From contig CM068320.1 in the NCBI GenBank assembly GCA_034766995.1, positions 12,526,687 through 12,590,686 of the forward strand: a stretch of 64,000 nucleotides of DNA. Direction: 5' to 3'. The notes under the pieces were generated by a model, which saw nothing but the letters and a program-made list of their open reading frames with translations, had not been told where the DNA came from and did not search any database. This DNA comes from Acanthacorydalis orientalis (taxonomy: Eukaryota > Arthropoda > Insecta > Megaloptera > Corydalidae). This document shows positions 47,065 through 57,906 of this stretch, in pieces (the first letter of the stretch is position 1; each line of letters begins with the position of its first letter). The translations under genes and the position numbers were made by a program.

Positions 47065-48331
47065 TTAAGCTGGTGCAAAAAATAATTGCGATTTTATCAT
47101 ATTAATTTTGGCGCCGATTATTCTAGATCCCGTTTCTTTTGTTATAGTCGTGTGATACATCGTCAACAATGAAATTAGAACTACTGATTTCAGCTTATGT
47201 CTATTGATTTCATTCTTGAGTATTGTTGGATATAACACCTCTTAAATTAGTTATGGAAAAAAGCAAATTCGCGCGATTTTGTTCTATGAGTTTAAATTGA
47301 GACGTAAAGGAATAGAAACTACTCGAAATATTAAATTATCTTTTGATTATGAATCAATTAGTGAACGTACAGCTCAACACTGTTCCAAAAATTTCGTAAT
47401 GGAAACGAAAGCCTTAATGATGAGGAGGGTCGTGGACGTCCTTTAACTGTCGTCAATAATGATTTAAGAACCATTATTGAAGCGGAAAACAACTCGAGAG
47501 ATAAAACTGAAGAAGAACTTAATGTTGATCATTCAACAGTTGTTCGACATTTGAACCCAATTATAAGAACAGAAAAGCTGGATAAATGGGTGCCGTACGA
47601 ACTAAACGAACATCAAGCAATTCGACGATATGATAAGAAGTGCTCTGCGTTTGTTTTGCGTAACAAAAATGATCCCTTTCTTGATCGCATTGTCACATGT
47701 GATGAAAGTGGATTCTCTACAACAAACGTTCATCACAGTGGCTAGACCGAGAAGTACCAACAAAACTCTTTCCTAAACCGAAACTTAATGAAAAAAAGAT
47801 TATATTCACTGTTCGGTGCTCGGAAAGTGGCATCATTCACTATAACTTATTAAATCCTGGTGAAACAATAACAGTAGAAAAATATCACCAAGAAATTGAA
47901 AAAAATGCATGGGAAATTGCTTTGCCTACAGCCAGCTTTAGTCAATTGAAGAGGACCAATTCTTCTTCATGTCAACGCCTCATCACAAAAACGATTTTAA
48001 AAAAATTAAATTAACTGGGTTATGAAACCTTACTTAACCCACCTTATTCTCCGAATCTCACTACAACAGAGTACCATTTTTTTCAACCTTTGAGTAATTT
48101 TCTACGAGAGAAGGTTTTCAAATATCAAGCATCAGCTCGAAGCGTTTTCGATGAATTCGTTAATCGCGGGCCTCCAGAATTCTGTCTTGTAGGAATAAAC
48201 AAATTTGTTTCCCTTTGGGAAAAATGTGTTCAGAACAATATTCTTTATTTTGATTAATAAATATAGTTTTTAACTGATGTGTCTTTACACTCGATACATA
48301 AAAAACCGCAATTATTTTTGCACCAATTTAA
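47065..48331 (+). mobile_element. Full-length cecropia-like mariner, inactive
   Basis: A 1267 bp element flanked by TA (47063-47064 and 48332-48333). The left end TTAAGCTGGTGCAAAAAATA and right end ATTATTTTTGCACCAATTTAA are the inverted repeats, close to Hsmar1-type ends and to those of the deleted family at 1261, 48402, 53600 and 55211. A whole transposase relic lies inside. Confidence 0.92.
47253..48257 (+). pseudogene. Mariner transposase (Hsmar1/cecropia-like), two catalytic Asp lost
   Basis: ATG at 47253 (MEKSKF) is followed early by a frameshift. The DNA-binding half continues as KGIETTRNIKLSFDYESISE, GNESLNDEEGRGRPLTVVNN, DLRTIIEAENNS and LNVDHSTVVRHLNPI. The open part 47551-47745 carries EKLDKWVPYELNEHQAIRR, RNKNDPFLDRIVTCDES (first Asp intact). 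Then come SQWLDREVPTKLFPKPKLNE, KKIIFTVRCSESGIIHYNLL and NPGETITVEKYHQEIEK. The second Asp is Val (HVNASS where HDNA-PH is expected) and the third is Glu (SPNLTTTEYHFF where SPDLSPTDYHLF is expected). The tail VGINKFVSLWEKCVQNNILY is preserved. It is the only near-complete member of this lineage here. Confidence 0.9.
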
Positions 48332-48333
48332 TA

Positions 48334-48367
48334 TATATAGACACACATATATACACACACACATATA

Positions 48368-48401
<34 letters not shown>
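48334..48401. repeat. (CA)/(TA) microsatellite between two related mariners
   Basis: ACACAC and TA runs filling the 70 bp gap between the full-length relic and a deleted derivative. Confidence 0.95.
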
Positions 48402-48405
<4 letters not shown>

Positions 48406-48875
48406 TTTGGTGCGAAAATAACAGCGGTTCTTGTTTTTGGAATTCTGATCTTAATATTTTTCAATAAGTCTCATTTACAGTGTTCATTTCAATTACATTT
48501 CAAAGTGCATTTCTCGATCTGTATTTTGGTAATACTGACTTTGGTTTTATTATTAATTTAATTTTAAATTGGGAAATTGTATTAGAGGTGGAAAAGAAGC
48601 GAATAAGAGAATTTTTTTGTATGAGTTCAAAACTGTTCGTAAACTAAACGATGCTTTTGGTGTGGGTTCTATTAAGGAACGTATAGTGCAATGGTGGTTC
48701 CAAACATTTCGTATAGAGGACGAGAGATTTTAAGATGAAACAGGTCGCGGGCATCCTTCTTCAGTTCATAACGACCAACTGAAGGTGTTAGTTACATCAG
48801 AACCACTTAAGACCATTTAAATTAAACAATGTATATGAATTTGAAGGTAATAAACGGCAAATATTTTTCTATCAA

Positions 48876-48880
<5 letters not shown>
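48402..48880 (+). mobile_element. Deleted cecropia-type mariner derivative (copy 4, 479 bp)
   Basis: TA-flanked (48400-48401 and 48881-48882). The left end TTAGTTTGGTGCGAAAATAA resembles the neighbour's end (GTGC) more than the GTAG of the other derivatives. The N-terminal half is present (KKRIREFFCMSSKL, LNDAFGVGSIKERIVQWWFQ, VHNDQLKVLVTSEP), then a further deletion leads to LKTI-IKQCI and the 3' repeat. No catalytic domain. Confidence 0.85.
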
Positions 48881-48925
<45 letters not shown>

Positions 48926-48926
48926 C
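48881..48926. repeat. (TA)n then (GT)n microsatellite
   Basis: TA run followed by TGTGTGTGTGTGTCTATA. Confidence 0.95.
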
Positions 48927-49585
48927 TATAAGTATGTATATATTCATGTTAATGTATAACATATAAATATATAAAAACAAATCAATTATTAAATATCTTG
49001 TACTTTAGTTATCGCTTAAATAAAAAAATGCATATAAATAAATCAAGTTTCAACATAAAAAATATATATGATAAAATCTTATAATAACACGCTAAAATTA
49101 AAATAAATTGAAAAAATCTAGAATATTGTAATAAAAATAAGATATAAAATAATTGATTAAAAGTTATGTTTGCTCGATATAAAATTTGTGCGTTTTTCTT
49201 ATTTTATCTAGAAAGGAAAGTGAATTCAGAAACTATTTTATACCTTTATCTAATGTTATGGTTTGTTTTAATAAACCATAAAAATGAATGTCTCTTAATA
49301 GCATTTACAGAAGAGATTTGTAATTGTGTTGATATTAATATAAAATATGTTTTTAGATTAAAAGAAAATAAAACGTGAAAAAATTATTATATTCTTTTTT
49401 GTAATAAAATTTATTTATTCTTCAATGAGAATAACGTTTCATTTTTTATTAGAATTAAGTCGTTTATTATTAAAATTTTATAATCTGTTTCTTTTTTTGT
49501 TAGTTTGTGTTTTAATTGATATATTTTTATTTTGAATCGAAAATAGTATCTACTTGCTTGGGATACTACTGTTAATAATAACATA
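48927..49585. other. AT-rich DNA, nothing recognised
   Basis: The 70-codon frame 49166-49378 is unrecognised. Confidence 0.5.
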
Positions 49586-50510
49586 CGAGGTCAGACAATT
49601 AAGTAATGCGACAAAATTCAAAAATCGAGTATATTTAAAAATTAAGGTACATCGCTGCGATCCACTTCAAAGTAGTCCCCTCCCGCATCTATACACTTAT
49701 TCCAGCGAGTTTTCCAGTTTTCGTAACAATTCTGGAACACTTCTTGTGGGACCTCTCCGAGTACCCTCGTCACAGATTCTTGGATATCTTCAACGGAGTC
49801 AAAATGTCGACCTTTGACGATTTTTTCATATGGGGGAATAGGAAAAAGTCGCAGGGTGACATGTCCGGTGAATAGGGCGGTTGTGATAACGTTGCGATGC
49901 CTTTAGACGCCAAAAACTGAGAGACACTGAACGCACTGTGACAGGGAGCATTGTCGTGATGCAGAACCCAAGTCTTCGCGATCTCTGGACGCACTCTGAG
50001 CACCCTTTTTCGTAATTTTTCGAGCACATTGCGGTAGAATACTTGATTTACGGTTTGTCCAGGTGGTACGAACTCTTTGTGAACCACCCCTTTGCTGTCG
50101 AAGAAGCAAATCATCTTGAATTGGCCTTCCGCGTCGCGCCTCGTCTTTGACGCTCTCACGGCCTTTTTTAAAATCGGCATGCCACCGAAGCACCTGACTA
50201 CGACTCAGAGCATCACTACCATACATTTTAAGTACTTTTTCATAAGTTTCTGTCGCGGTTTCGCCGAGTTTTGCACAAAATTTTATCGCGCACCGTTGCT
50301 CTAAATTTCTCTGTTCCATTTTCGTGACATGCACTACTCGCGCGTTGTTACAAAACACTAAACAGCTGACGAAGACATGATCGTACGAGAGTGGTCAAGG
50401 TCTCAATCGAGAGAGTAGGGATTTGCTATTGCGGTGGCGGAGTTACAGGTTCGCAGTGTTACCACAGGCCGAGAAAAAAATCGGTCGCATTACTTAATTG
50501 TCTGACCTTG
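49586..50510 (-). mobile_element. Mariner family A, copy 4 (internally deleted, 925 bp)
   Basis: The only family A copy on the minus strand, flanked by TA (49584-49585 and 50511-50512). The outer end at 50510 reads CAAGGTCAGACAATTAAG, one change from the family end. Its 5' untranslated region (191 bp) and complete N-terminal DNA-binding region remain. The deletion removes about residues 71-196, including the first catalytic Asp; the junction lies near 50110. Confidence 0.93.
49642..50319 (-). pseudogene. Mariner A transposase with DNA-binding half, linker and first Asp deleted
   Basis: From the ATG at 50319 the frame reads MEQRNLEQRCAIKFCAKLGE, TATETYEKVLKMYGSDALSR, SQVLRWHADFKKGRESVKDE and ARRGRPIQDD: the first helix-turn-helix and the GRP linker motif. 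This is the best DNA-binding sequence of family A in the window. The deletion then shifts the frame. The continuing catalytic frame ICFFDSKGVVHKEFVPPG has the second Asp (HHDNAPCH) and third Asp (PDMSPCDFF). A further one-base deletion after HMKK (near 49823) breaks the C-terminus. Confidence 0.9.
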
Positions 50511-50645
50511 TATTTAACGTTTTGAAATATGAAATTTTGTTTGTATATTTTTATATCTTCGATCCCAATGATACGCTGCCCTGATAGTCTTCATTCTTTT
50601 GGATCGTCTGAGCGTTCGTTCTTGAATATCAGTTTCGATACGTAT

Positions 50646-50806
50646 ACACGTTCCGAAACTACAAGTGGAGAAAAACAATATTCAGATAGATAGTAGAGAC
50701 TAAGTCAGAGTCTCTAATATCTAGCGCCAAGATGGCACATGTACTGAAACTAGTAGTGGAAAACAGACACATAGATGAAAAAAAGATTTTTCGGTGTCTT
50801 GGCGCT
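50646..50806. repeat. Two copies of a ~35 bp motif and a GC-rich hairpin
   Basis: CACGTTCCGAAACTACAAGT (50647) and CACATGTACTGAAACTAGTA (50736) begin similar 33-42 bp units, related to the pair near 25290-25613. Around the second unit AGCGCCAAGA (50723-50732) pairs with TCTTGGCGCT (50797-50806), making an 84 bp hairpin. Confidence 0.55.
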
Positions 50807-50819
50807 CTGGGGATGATTG

Positions 50820-50960
50820 AGTTTGACTTCGAAATGTGCATTAGCAACAATCAAAAATAATCAATAATCATTTATTGAATATTTTTGAACGGAAATATTT
50901 TGGAGTGACTTTTGGAATGTGAAAAGAAATCAGTTTTGAAAATTAAATTTATTATTTCAA
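50820..50960. repeat. Foldback-family fragment
   Basis: CAACAATCAAAAATAATCAA and TAATCATTTATTGAATATTT match one arm of the foldback at 22752-22998. The partner arm is not evident. Confidence 0.55.
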
Positions 50961-51033
50961 TATGAAAAAAAATATAACGCTTATAGGAATTGATGATAAA
51001 ATTGGTGTCTATTTTATCTTTTGTTATCTTTAT

Positions 51034-51036
<3 letters not shown>

Positions 51037-51088
<52 letters not shown>
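51037..51088. repeat. (TA)26 microsatellite
   Basis: Pure TA tract. Confidence 0.95.
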
Positions 51089-51093
<5 letters not shown>

Positions 51094-52137
51094 GTATAAG
51101 TATATATTAATAAGTATGCTACTAGAGAAAAAATCAAAAATTTTATATACTTCTTAGTAAATGTTCATTTCTTGGAATGATGTTAACATTTTTGAACGTT
51201 TCCTTTGCAGTTAAAATTTCTTTTAAAGATATTGCTTTCAATCCCGTATTCAAATGCTTAAAAAATAACTTGAAAATGAAATAAGTTTTTGTGGTTTGAA
51301 TGAGCATTATAAAGTTAAAATGATATAAAATATTATGGTCGTTTCATATCGAAAGTACTCGTTTTAAAGTAATAACAAAACTTTTAAAATTGTTTCGTAA
51401 GAAAATACAATAAAATTTCCAAACATGTCACCGATATAAAAATTAAATTGCATTAAATTAGAAATTATTATTTTCCTTGATAAGTGCGTTTGTAAATAAG
51501 AGAAATGTTCGTATTTTTATAGGAAATGGTAGAAATTTCGAAAATTTCATATATTTGAAATATTCTTATTTACGTTTCTTCAGATTGACGTCTTTTTCTC
51601 ATTTTATCGACCATATAATACTTCTGAAAAATATATAAAAGAGCAGATGTTCACAGTGTGAAAAGGTAATAAAATTTATGTTTTTCGTCATATTACAAAT
51701 AAATTTAGAAATCTGAAGGTCAAAACAAAGGTTACAAAGTTCTCATCAGTTACAAACGTTATGACAAGATTCTATAATGTAATATTTTTTAAGTGTTTTA
51801 TACTTGTTATGTACAGTGTGTTCCATTCCCCTTATTATATAACACATCTATTATATAATATATCACACATGTTTATTAAATACTCAGTATATTTTATAAT
51901 ACATAATTTAATAAATTTCAGTAAAAAAATCTACATTTGCTTGACTGTAAATAAATTGGAATGGATATTGTTATGACTTTTAAAACTGTTTTAATTTTTT
52001 TTCAGTTCATTTGGTGGTTACATTATTAATTTTTGTCATACGGAATTAAAAGATCTTAAAAGTAGCATAGTATAGATATTTTTTCAATTTTATTGTTTCT
52101 TATGAAATTAGTTATTTTTTATACTGTTTGAATTTTA

Positions 52138-52351
52138 CACTTATCTTTACATTGTTCATTTTTTAATATTTTTTAAGAATAAAATAAGAATATAAAATAT
52201 GATTAAAGGAAATAAAAATTATATTACTGACATATATATATATATATATATATATGTTAATTTTTTCAATATTTTTTAAGAATACAATAAGAATAAAAAT
52301 ATGATTAAAGAAAATAAAAATTATATTACTGCAATATATATATATATATAT
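52138..52351. repeat. Tandem duplication of ~110 bp ending in (TA)n
   Basis: TTTTTTAAGAATAAAATAAG, then AAATATGATTAAAG, then AAATAAAAATTATATTACTG, then (TA)n occurs at about 52170-52254. It occurs again at about 52275-52351, with few differences. Confidence 0.8.
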
Positions 52352-53599
52352 ATTATTTTTAGTTTTTAACTTAAAAAAATAAATATTTTTGACGTCCCAT
52401 GAATTATTTTTAATGTTATTTTTATAGTATTGTGTAATGGCATATAAGATGTTTAATAAGAAACTTTAATTTTGGTTGTTACTGAATTACAAAACAATTA
52501 TTCAAAACAAATTTTCAATTCTGTTTAGTTTAATAACTAAACATGTGATTTACTAGATATTTTATTATGTACGCAATATTCTCAGAGAAGTGTCACGCGT
52601 ATGTGACAACAGTACAATAGTAAGCCATATTAATCCACTCGCAGTGAATATCAGATAAGATACACGATGAATGGGAGAGAACTATCTTGTAGGATTTACG
52701 TTTTGTTCGCAATACAATAAATCATTGGTTACAAATATCTGTTATTTTTTAAAAGAAAATATCCGGTGATTCTCTACATCGAACGATACAAAAAAGCGTT
52801 TTGTTTTTAAAACAAATTGACTTTTGTGCTAGAAACGTTCACATTGTGTACGGTATATAAATACTGCGTGTGTTTAAAATGTACGTTGATTTATTTTTTT
52901 TAAAATAAAATAGAAAAAATAAATTTTAACTAGAGAATAAACATTTTGAACTGGACTTGTGAAATATATTCCTATTGTAGAAGGTTATTTTTTATGTTTA
53001 GATATTCAGTATTAAAAGCGTTTTAAAATAATTCTATAAAAAAATAGCACTAAAAAATAATAAATCCATTAAGAAGTACATTTCATAATTCAAAAATTTA
53101 CATCCGCATAATTTTATAAACGATTTAATCTTTTGAAACAAGTAATGAAGTATTTATTTATTAAGTACAATTTATAATTGAAAATATATAAATTTTAATT
53201 ATTTAAACTATAAATAGATTAAAATGATGATAGAATTCAAATACAATCAAATGTGCACCATTAATTAATTTTTCTTAAAAAAAGTAAAACAGACCAGAAA
53301 TATAGAACAATCTTAAAAATTGCCAGAAAAAATATTTGTGTAATATATAATTTTTAATAAATAAACATGTAATGACATTTTACAGATTTTGAAAGCATGC
53401 TTTTTTTAATTCATTTTTCTGCATTTTTATCAATTTAAATTGAAACAAATTATAAAATTACTTTACAATGTAGACTTAAATTTTTCATTCCATAACTTAT
53501 TTAATTAAATGTCTAACTTATGAATAACTCATCAGGTAATATTATGAATTGTTTAATTATTATGAGTTTTTAATAATAAATAAAAATGAAACATTTTCA

Positions 53600-54164
53600 T
53601 TAGGTTGGTAGGAAAATAATTGCGGTTTTTGTTTTCTGAATTCTAACCTTACTTTTTTTCAATGAAAGTGTCATTTCATTGTGTTCGTGTTAATATCATT
53701 TTAAAGTGCATTTTTCGGTCTGTATTTTAATAAGATTTACTTTGGTTTTGTATTAACTTTGCTTTAAATTGGGCTATTGAATTAGAGATGCAAAATAAGT
53801 AAATAAGAGAAATTTATTGTACGAGTTCAAAACGAACGGTAAAGCAGAAGGAACTGCGCATAAACTTAACAATGCTTTTGGTGTGGGTACTGTTAAAGAT
53901 CGTACGGTACAAAAGTGATTCCAAAAATGTTATACCGAGGACAAGAGCCTTGAAGATGAAGAAGGTAACGGGTGTCCTTCTTCAGTTAATAACGAATAAC
54001 TGGAAGCGTTAGTTGAATCAGAATCATACACAACAATTCGAGATCTTGCACAAAAGATTGACATTAGTCATCCAATAGTTCTGAAACGCTTAAAATCATT
54101 TAAATTAAAAAATGTACATGAATTTGAAGAGTCATAAACCGCAATTATTTTTCTACCAATCTAA
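53600..54164 (+). mobile_element. Deleted cecropia-type mariner derivative (copy 5, 565 bp)
   Basis: The cleanest left end of the family: TTAGGTTGGTAGGAAAATAA then TTGCGGTTTTTG. The right end CCGCAATTATTTTTCTACCA plus ATCTAA precedes TA at 54165. The left flank is CA rather than TA, so that duplication has mutated. The inside has the start region near 53788 and ANKTNGKAEGTAHKLNNAF-like, GVGTVKDRTVQ, SLEDEEGNGCPSSVNNE, LEALVESESYTTIRDLAQKI and SHPIVLKRLKSF. The catalytic domain is absent. Length is almost equal to copy 1 (567 bp). Confidence 0.87.
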
Positions 54165-55210
54165 TATTTGATTACTTTTATAACCTGTTTGTGATTATAG
54201 TCAAAGTAAAATTATATTTGTATGAATAATCATATAGATTATAACTAGAAACATATAAGTAGTTTTATAGAAAAACGTTTTACATATATTTTAAGAACTA
54301 ACTATTTTTTTAAATATTTCAATAATGTAAAAGTTAAATAAAAAGTAAATTGAATGAATATTTTCAATGCAAATCTTTATGTAAAATATTAAAAATATTT
54401 TTGTTTTACATTCATACATGAATTAAATCTATTAAACTATAAATAAAATTAACATTATTTATAAAAAAATAGTTGTTTCATTCTAAGTACATTATTTGTG
54501 TATTGGTTTATTAGTTGATATTTCTGTTTACTATCTTATACATTTATTATTTGTTTGTATATTTTGTATATATATATATATATATATACACATATGAAAT
54601 GTATTTCAAGTGAAAACTATTTATTTCCTGAATTCAATACGAACACATAGCAATCGGTGCAAAAATGTTCAACACAATAATAATAATAAATAAAAAACAT
54701 CACTACGGAGATAGCAGTGTGCCATTTCTGCAATTGGATTTTTTATCAGTCTACACATTATTCACATTCAGTAAATTACGCTTTATGTGATTTACTTTAA
54801 CTATTGTTTACACGAGACAAAACAATATTAATTGTTTAGATTAAATTATGTAAAATGTCTAAATTCACATCCATATCAATACATTTTCATGCTGTGAATT
54901 GTATCCAAACAACATTTGTGCGTTTTAGTAAGTATTTATGTTCATGTGGACGGAATTTTATGTAAATATAGTCGATTCACACGTACGAAGTTTATTCGAA
55001 TACAACGCATCGCGTAAAGATTCGTAATAAGGATGCGATTTATTAAAAAAGTTTTTTTTTCGAAGATGACATTTTATGTAGCTAACTGTGGTAACTTTTT
55101 ATCAATGATACATTATTTATAGTTATTTCTTTACAATCGAATCAGTGCGTTTTCTTAACAAAAACTGGTAAATATTCATCTCTAATGATCAAATGTAATT
55201 TTAAAATTAG
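54165..55210. other. AT-rich DNA with a short (TA)n tract
   Basis: TA tract at 54566-54590. Otherwise nothing recognised. Confidence 0.5.
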
Positions 55211-55798
55211 TAAGGTTGGTAGGAAAATAATTGCGGTTTTTGATTTCTGAAATCTAACCCTATTTTTTTCAATGATGAAATGAAAGTGTCGTTTCATCTT
55301 GTTCATGTTAATATCATTTTAAAGTGCATTTTTCAGGCTGTATTTTGGTAACTTCGACTTTTGTTTCAGTGTTAATTTCGCCTCAAATAGAGCTATTGAA
55401 TTAAATATGGGAAAGAAGCAAATAAGAGTAAATTTTTTGTATGAGTTCAAAACGGGTGATAAAGCAGCAGAAACTGCTTGTAAACTAAACGATTCATTTG
55501 CTTTGGGTACTGTTAAGGAAAGTACGGTGCAATGACGGTTCCAAAAATTTCTGGCTGGGGACGACAGCCTTGAAGACGAAGAAGGTCGCTGTCGTCCTTC
55601 TTCAGTTCATAACGCCCAACTGAAGGCGTTAGTTGAATCAGAACCAACAATTTGAGAGCTTACACAAAGATTAGGGGTTAGTCATCTAATAGTTCTGTAC
55701 TACTTAAAACAACTAGGAAAATTGAAAAAGCTTAAAATGTATATGAATTTAAAGGTCATAAACCGCAATTGTTTTTCTACCAATCTATTAGATTGCTC
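55211..55798 (+). mobile_element. Deleted cecropia-type mariner derivative (copy 6, 588 bp)
   Basis: The left end TAAGGTTGGTAGGAAAATAA follows TA; the right end TTGTTTTTCTACCAATCTAT is followed by TA (55799-55800). The N-terminal coding half starts at 55408 (MGKKQIRVNFLYEFKTGDKA, AETACKLNDSFALGTVKEST). It continues DDSLEDEEGRCRPSSVHNAQ, LKALVESEPTI and SHLIVLYYLKQLGKLKKLKM; at least one stop is present. It then passes directly to the 3' repeat. It shares its 3' flank with the copy at 33831. Confidence 0.87.
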
Positions 55799-55922
55799 TT
55801 ACTGTTTATATAAAAAAAATTGATTTGCATTAACATTTCTTCTACATTTTGATATCTAAAATGTTTTATTATTTGCCTTCATTGATCAAAATCTGTCAAT
55901 AAGTTGTGAATAAGTATATTGT
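55799..55922 (+). repeat. Flank shared with the mariner derivative at 33831
   Basis: Aligns with the reverse complement of 33700-33830 beyond both elements' 3' ends. Confidence 0.75.
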
Positions 55923-55932
55923 TATGTTTGTA

Positions 55933-56263
55933 GACGATGTTTTTAGCATGGGTACTGTTAAGGAACACACGGCGTAATGACGGTTCCAAAAAATTTTGTG
56001 CTGGAGACGAAAGGCTTGAAGAATGCCGTGGGCGTTCTTCTTCAGTTCATAACGATCAACTGAAGGCGTTAGTTGAATCAGAATCATTACAATTCAAGTA
56101 ATTGATACAGAAGTATAACGATTCGAGAGCTTGCACAAAAGTTAAGCGTTAGTTATTCAATAGTTCTGGACCACTTAAAACAGCTAGGAAAATCAAATCA
56201 TTAAATGATAAATGTATATGAGTTTGAAAGTCATAAACCGCAATTATTTTTCTACCAACCTCA
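55933..56263 (+). mobile_element. Deleted cecropia-type mariner derivative (copy 7), 5'-truncated
   Basis: Begins inside DDVFSMGTVKEHTA (55933) and continues with GDERLEECRGRSSSVHNDQL and KALVESES. A ~33 bp insertion near 56084-56118 interrupts it. RELAQKLSVSYSIVLDHLKQ and the terminal repeat follow, to 56263, with TA after it. It starts right after the flank shared by copies 2 and 6, so an earlier insertion here may have been cut by that duplication. Confidence 0.8.
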
Positions 56264-57497
56264 TACTTTGAAATCATAGCAATAAAATGTGGAAAATTTC
56301 ATAGTTATTTTCAATATAAATGTATTAACGGGAAGTAAATGAGAGTATTCTAATTTATGGTTATTTGCATACTAGAATTATTAGATTTTGCTTGTTTAAA
56401 AATATTTAAAAAATGCAATATATTATTTATGCCCATCTTCGAGGAAAAAGTGGTTAAATTGTTAAATTTTTAACACATGAATAACGAAACTGATATGTTT
56501 ATAATTAAGTAAATTACCAAAAATTATTTTTATGTTTTTAAGTCATATGTAATAAATATAAACATTATATTTTTAATAAAATTACCATATTTGAGTATCT
56601 GAAATTTCATTTTACGAAACGGAATATTAGGTGCGTGGCTTATAATTTAGTGCGGAAAAAATTGATATCATTTGCGTTAGCTTCTCTTGTTTAAATTAAA
56701 TTTTGTTGTTAATTATACATTTCGTAATATAAAAAATGATAAAGTTTTATTGTCGCTAGCACGTAGCAAAGGTAACCAGTGAATAAAAAGTTTAAATTTT
56801 ACGTTGTAATGAATATAATATTTTATTAATAAAATGAATCTTTTTTTTTAAATGTCCAATTTACTTCTATGAACGTGAGAGAATAAATATAAAAATATTC
56901 TAGTTACAAAACTAATTTGAACAATTGTTTGTTTTGAGAAAAAAATATTTTAATTTTGTATTAATATTTATTTTTGAAATTACATTTTTTACCAAATCTG
57001 CTCGAATATATATCAAATACTTGTTGAAACATCTATTAAGTACAGACCTAACTCATGTTTGAAATATCCTCCAGGCCAAATGGAGCATTACTATGCAGTG
57101 CATAAATTTATCTTCTGTATAAACAAATGTACATTTCTCATCATTTACTTGCTTGTTGCTATACATAGTTCATTGAACGTTCGGCGGTATTAATATTACA
57201 AAACTAATTTCTTTATAATAAAATTTGAAACTTTAATGAAACTTTCTTGACTTAGTAATGTCTCGTCGTTATGTTTGATATTCATTTACATTAATAATAT
57301 ATAAATACTTATTTTCCTTTAACTGATTCATGATTATTTTTCATTTATTCAATCAATATTTCTAACAAATTGATCAGGTATTGAGAAAAAGTATGATTAT
57401 ACACTCACGCACATTTGCATATATATATATATATATATATATACTAATGATAATAATTAAACATTACACACATACATTTATTTAAAAAATAAAAAGA
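56264..57497. other. AT-rich DNA, nothing recognised
   Basis: Short TA tract at 57418-57442. No genes recognised. Confidence 0.5.
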
Positions 57498-57658
57498 GAC
57501 AACGACACACGGTGTTCCCAAGCGGTCACCCATCCAAGTACTGACCGTGCGCGATGCTGCTTAACTTCAGTCATCGGACGGGAACGTTTGTTCTCGTCCG
57601 ATGACTGAAGTGTTAACTAGTTCAAATCACCGGGTTTTAGCATGGTATGGACGTTGTC
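57498..57658 (-). pseudogene. 5S rRNA-derived copy with an internal inverted duplication
   Basis: Read on the minus strand this is a 5S rRNA. The 5' part GACAACGTCCATACCATGCT is followed by CCGGT. The box A region GAAGTTAAGCAGCATCGCGC, AGTACTTGGATGGGTGACCG, CTTGGGAACACCG and a 3' end CGTTGTC follow. The first and last seven bases (GACAACG/CGTTGTC) pair perfectly as helix I. A T run (CTTTTT) just beyond could terminate RNA polymerase III. The copy is 161 nt instead of about 120. Some 45 nt are inserted after CCGGT, including CTTCAGTCATCGGACGAGAAC (57590-57610), an inverted copy of the adjacent 5S segment (57565-57585) with one mismatch and a 4 nt loop. The internal promoter boxes lie outside the insertion. 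It could be a 5S pseudogene or the head of a 5S-derived SINE. Confidence 0.85.
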
Positions 57659-57906
57659 GCCGTAAATTGCGATAAAACACGTTTATAAAACATGTTCGGT
57701 TGCATAAATCTATATAAGTAATCATATGTTATTGCGGTTACGATATAAATACTTTCTGGTTAATAAATGTTATAATGAATTAGTATACTTTATAAAATAC
57801 ATATATTGATTAATTATTAAAACGGTTACCTTATTGTTATATATAAATATTTTAAAAAATATGCCAATGATAACAATATAGATATATTTTAATCTTAAAT
57901 ATAATG

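Larger units (their letters stand above)
50961..53599. other. AT-rich DNA with (TA)n tracts
   Basis: TA tracts lie at 51037-51088, 52231-52254 and 52333-52351. Around the last two a short tandem duplication is visible (52190-52330: AATATTTTTTAAGAATA-AAT, AAAATTATATTACTG twice). No genes recognised. Confidence 0.5.
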
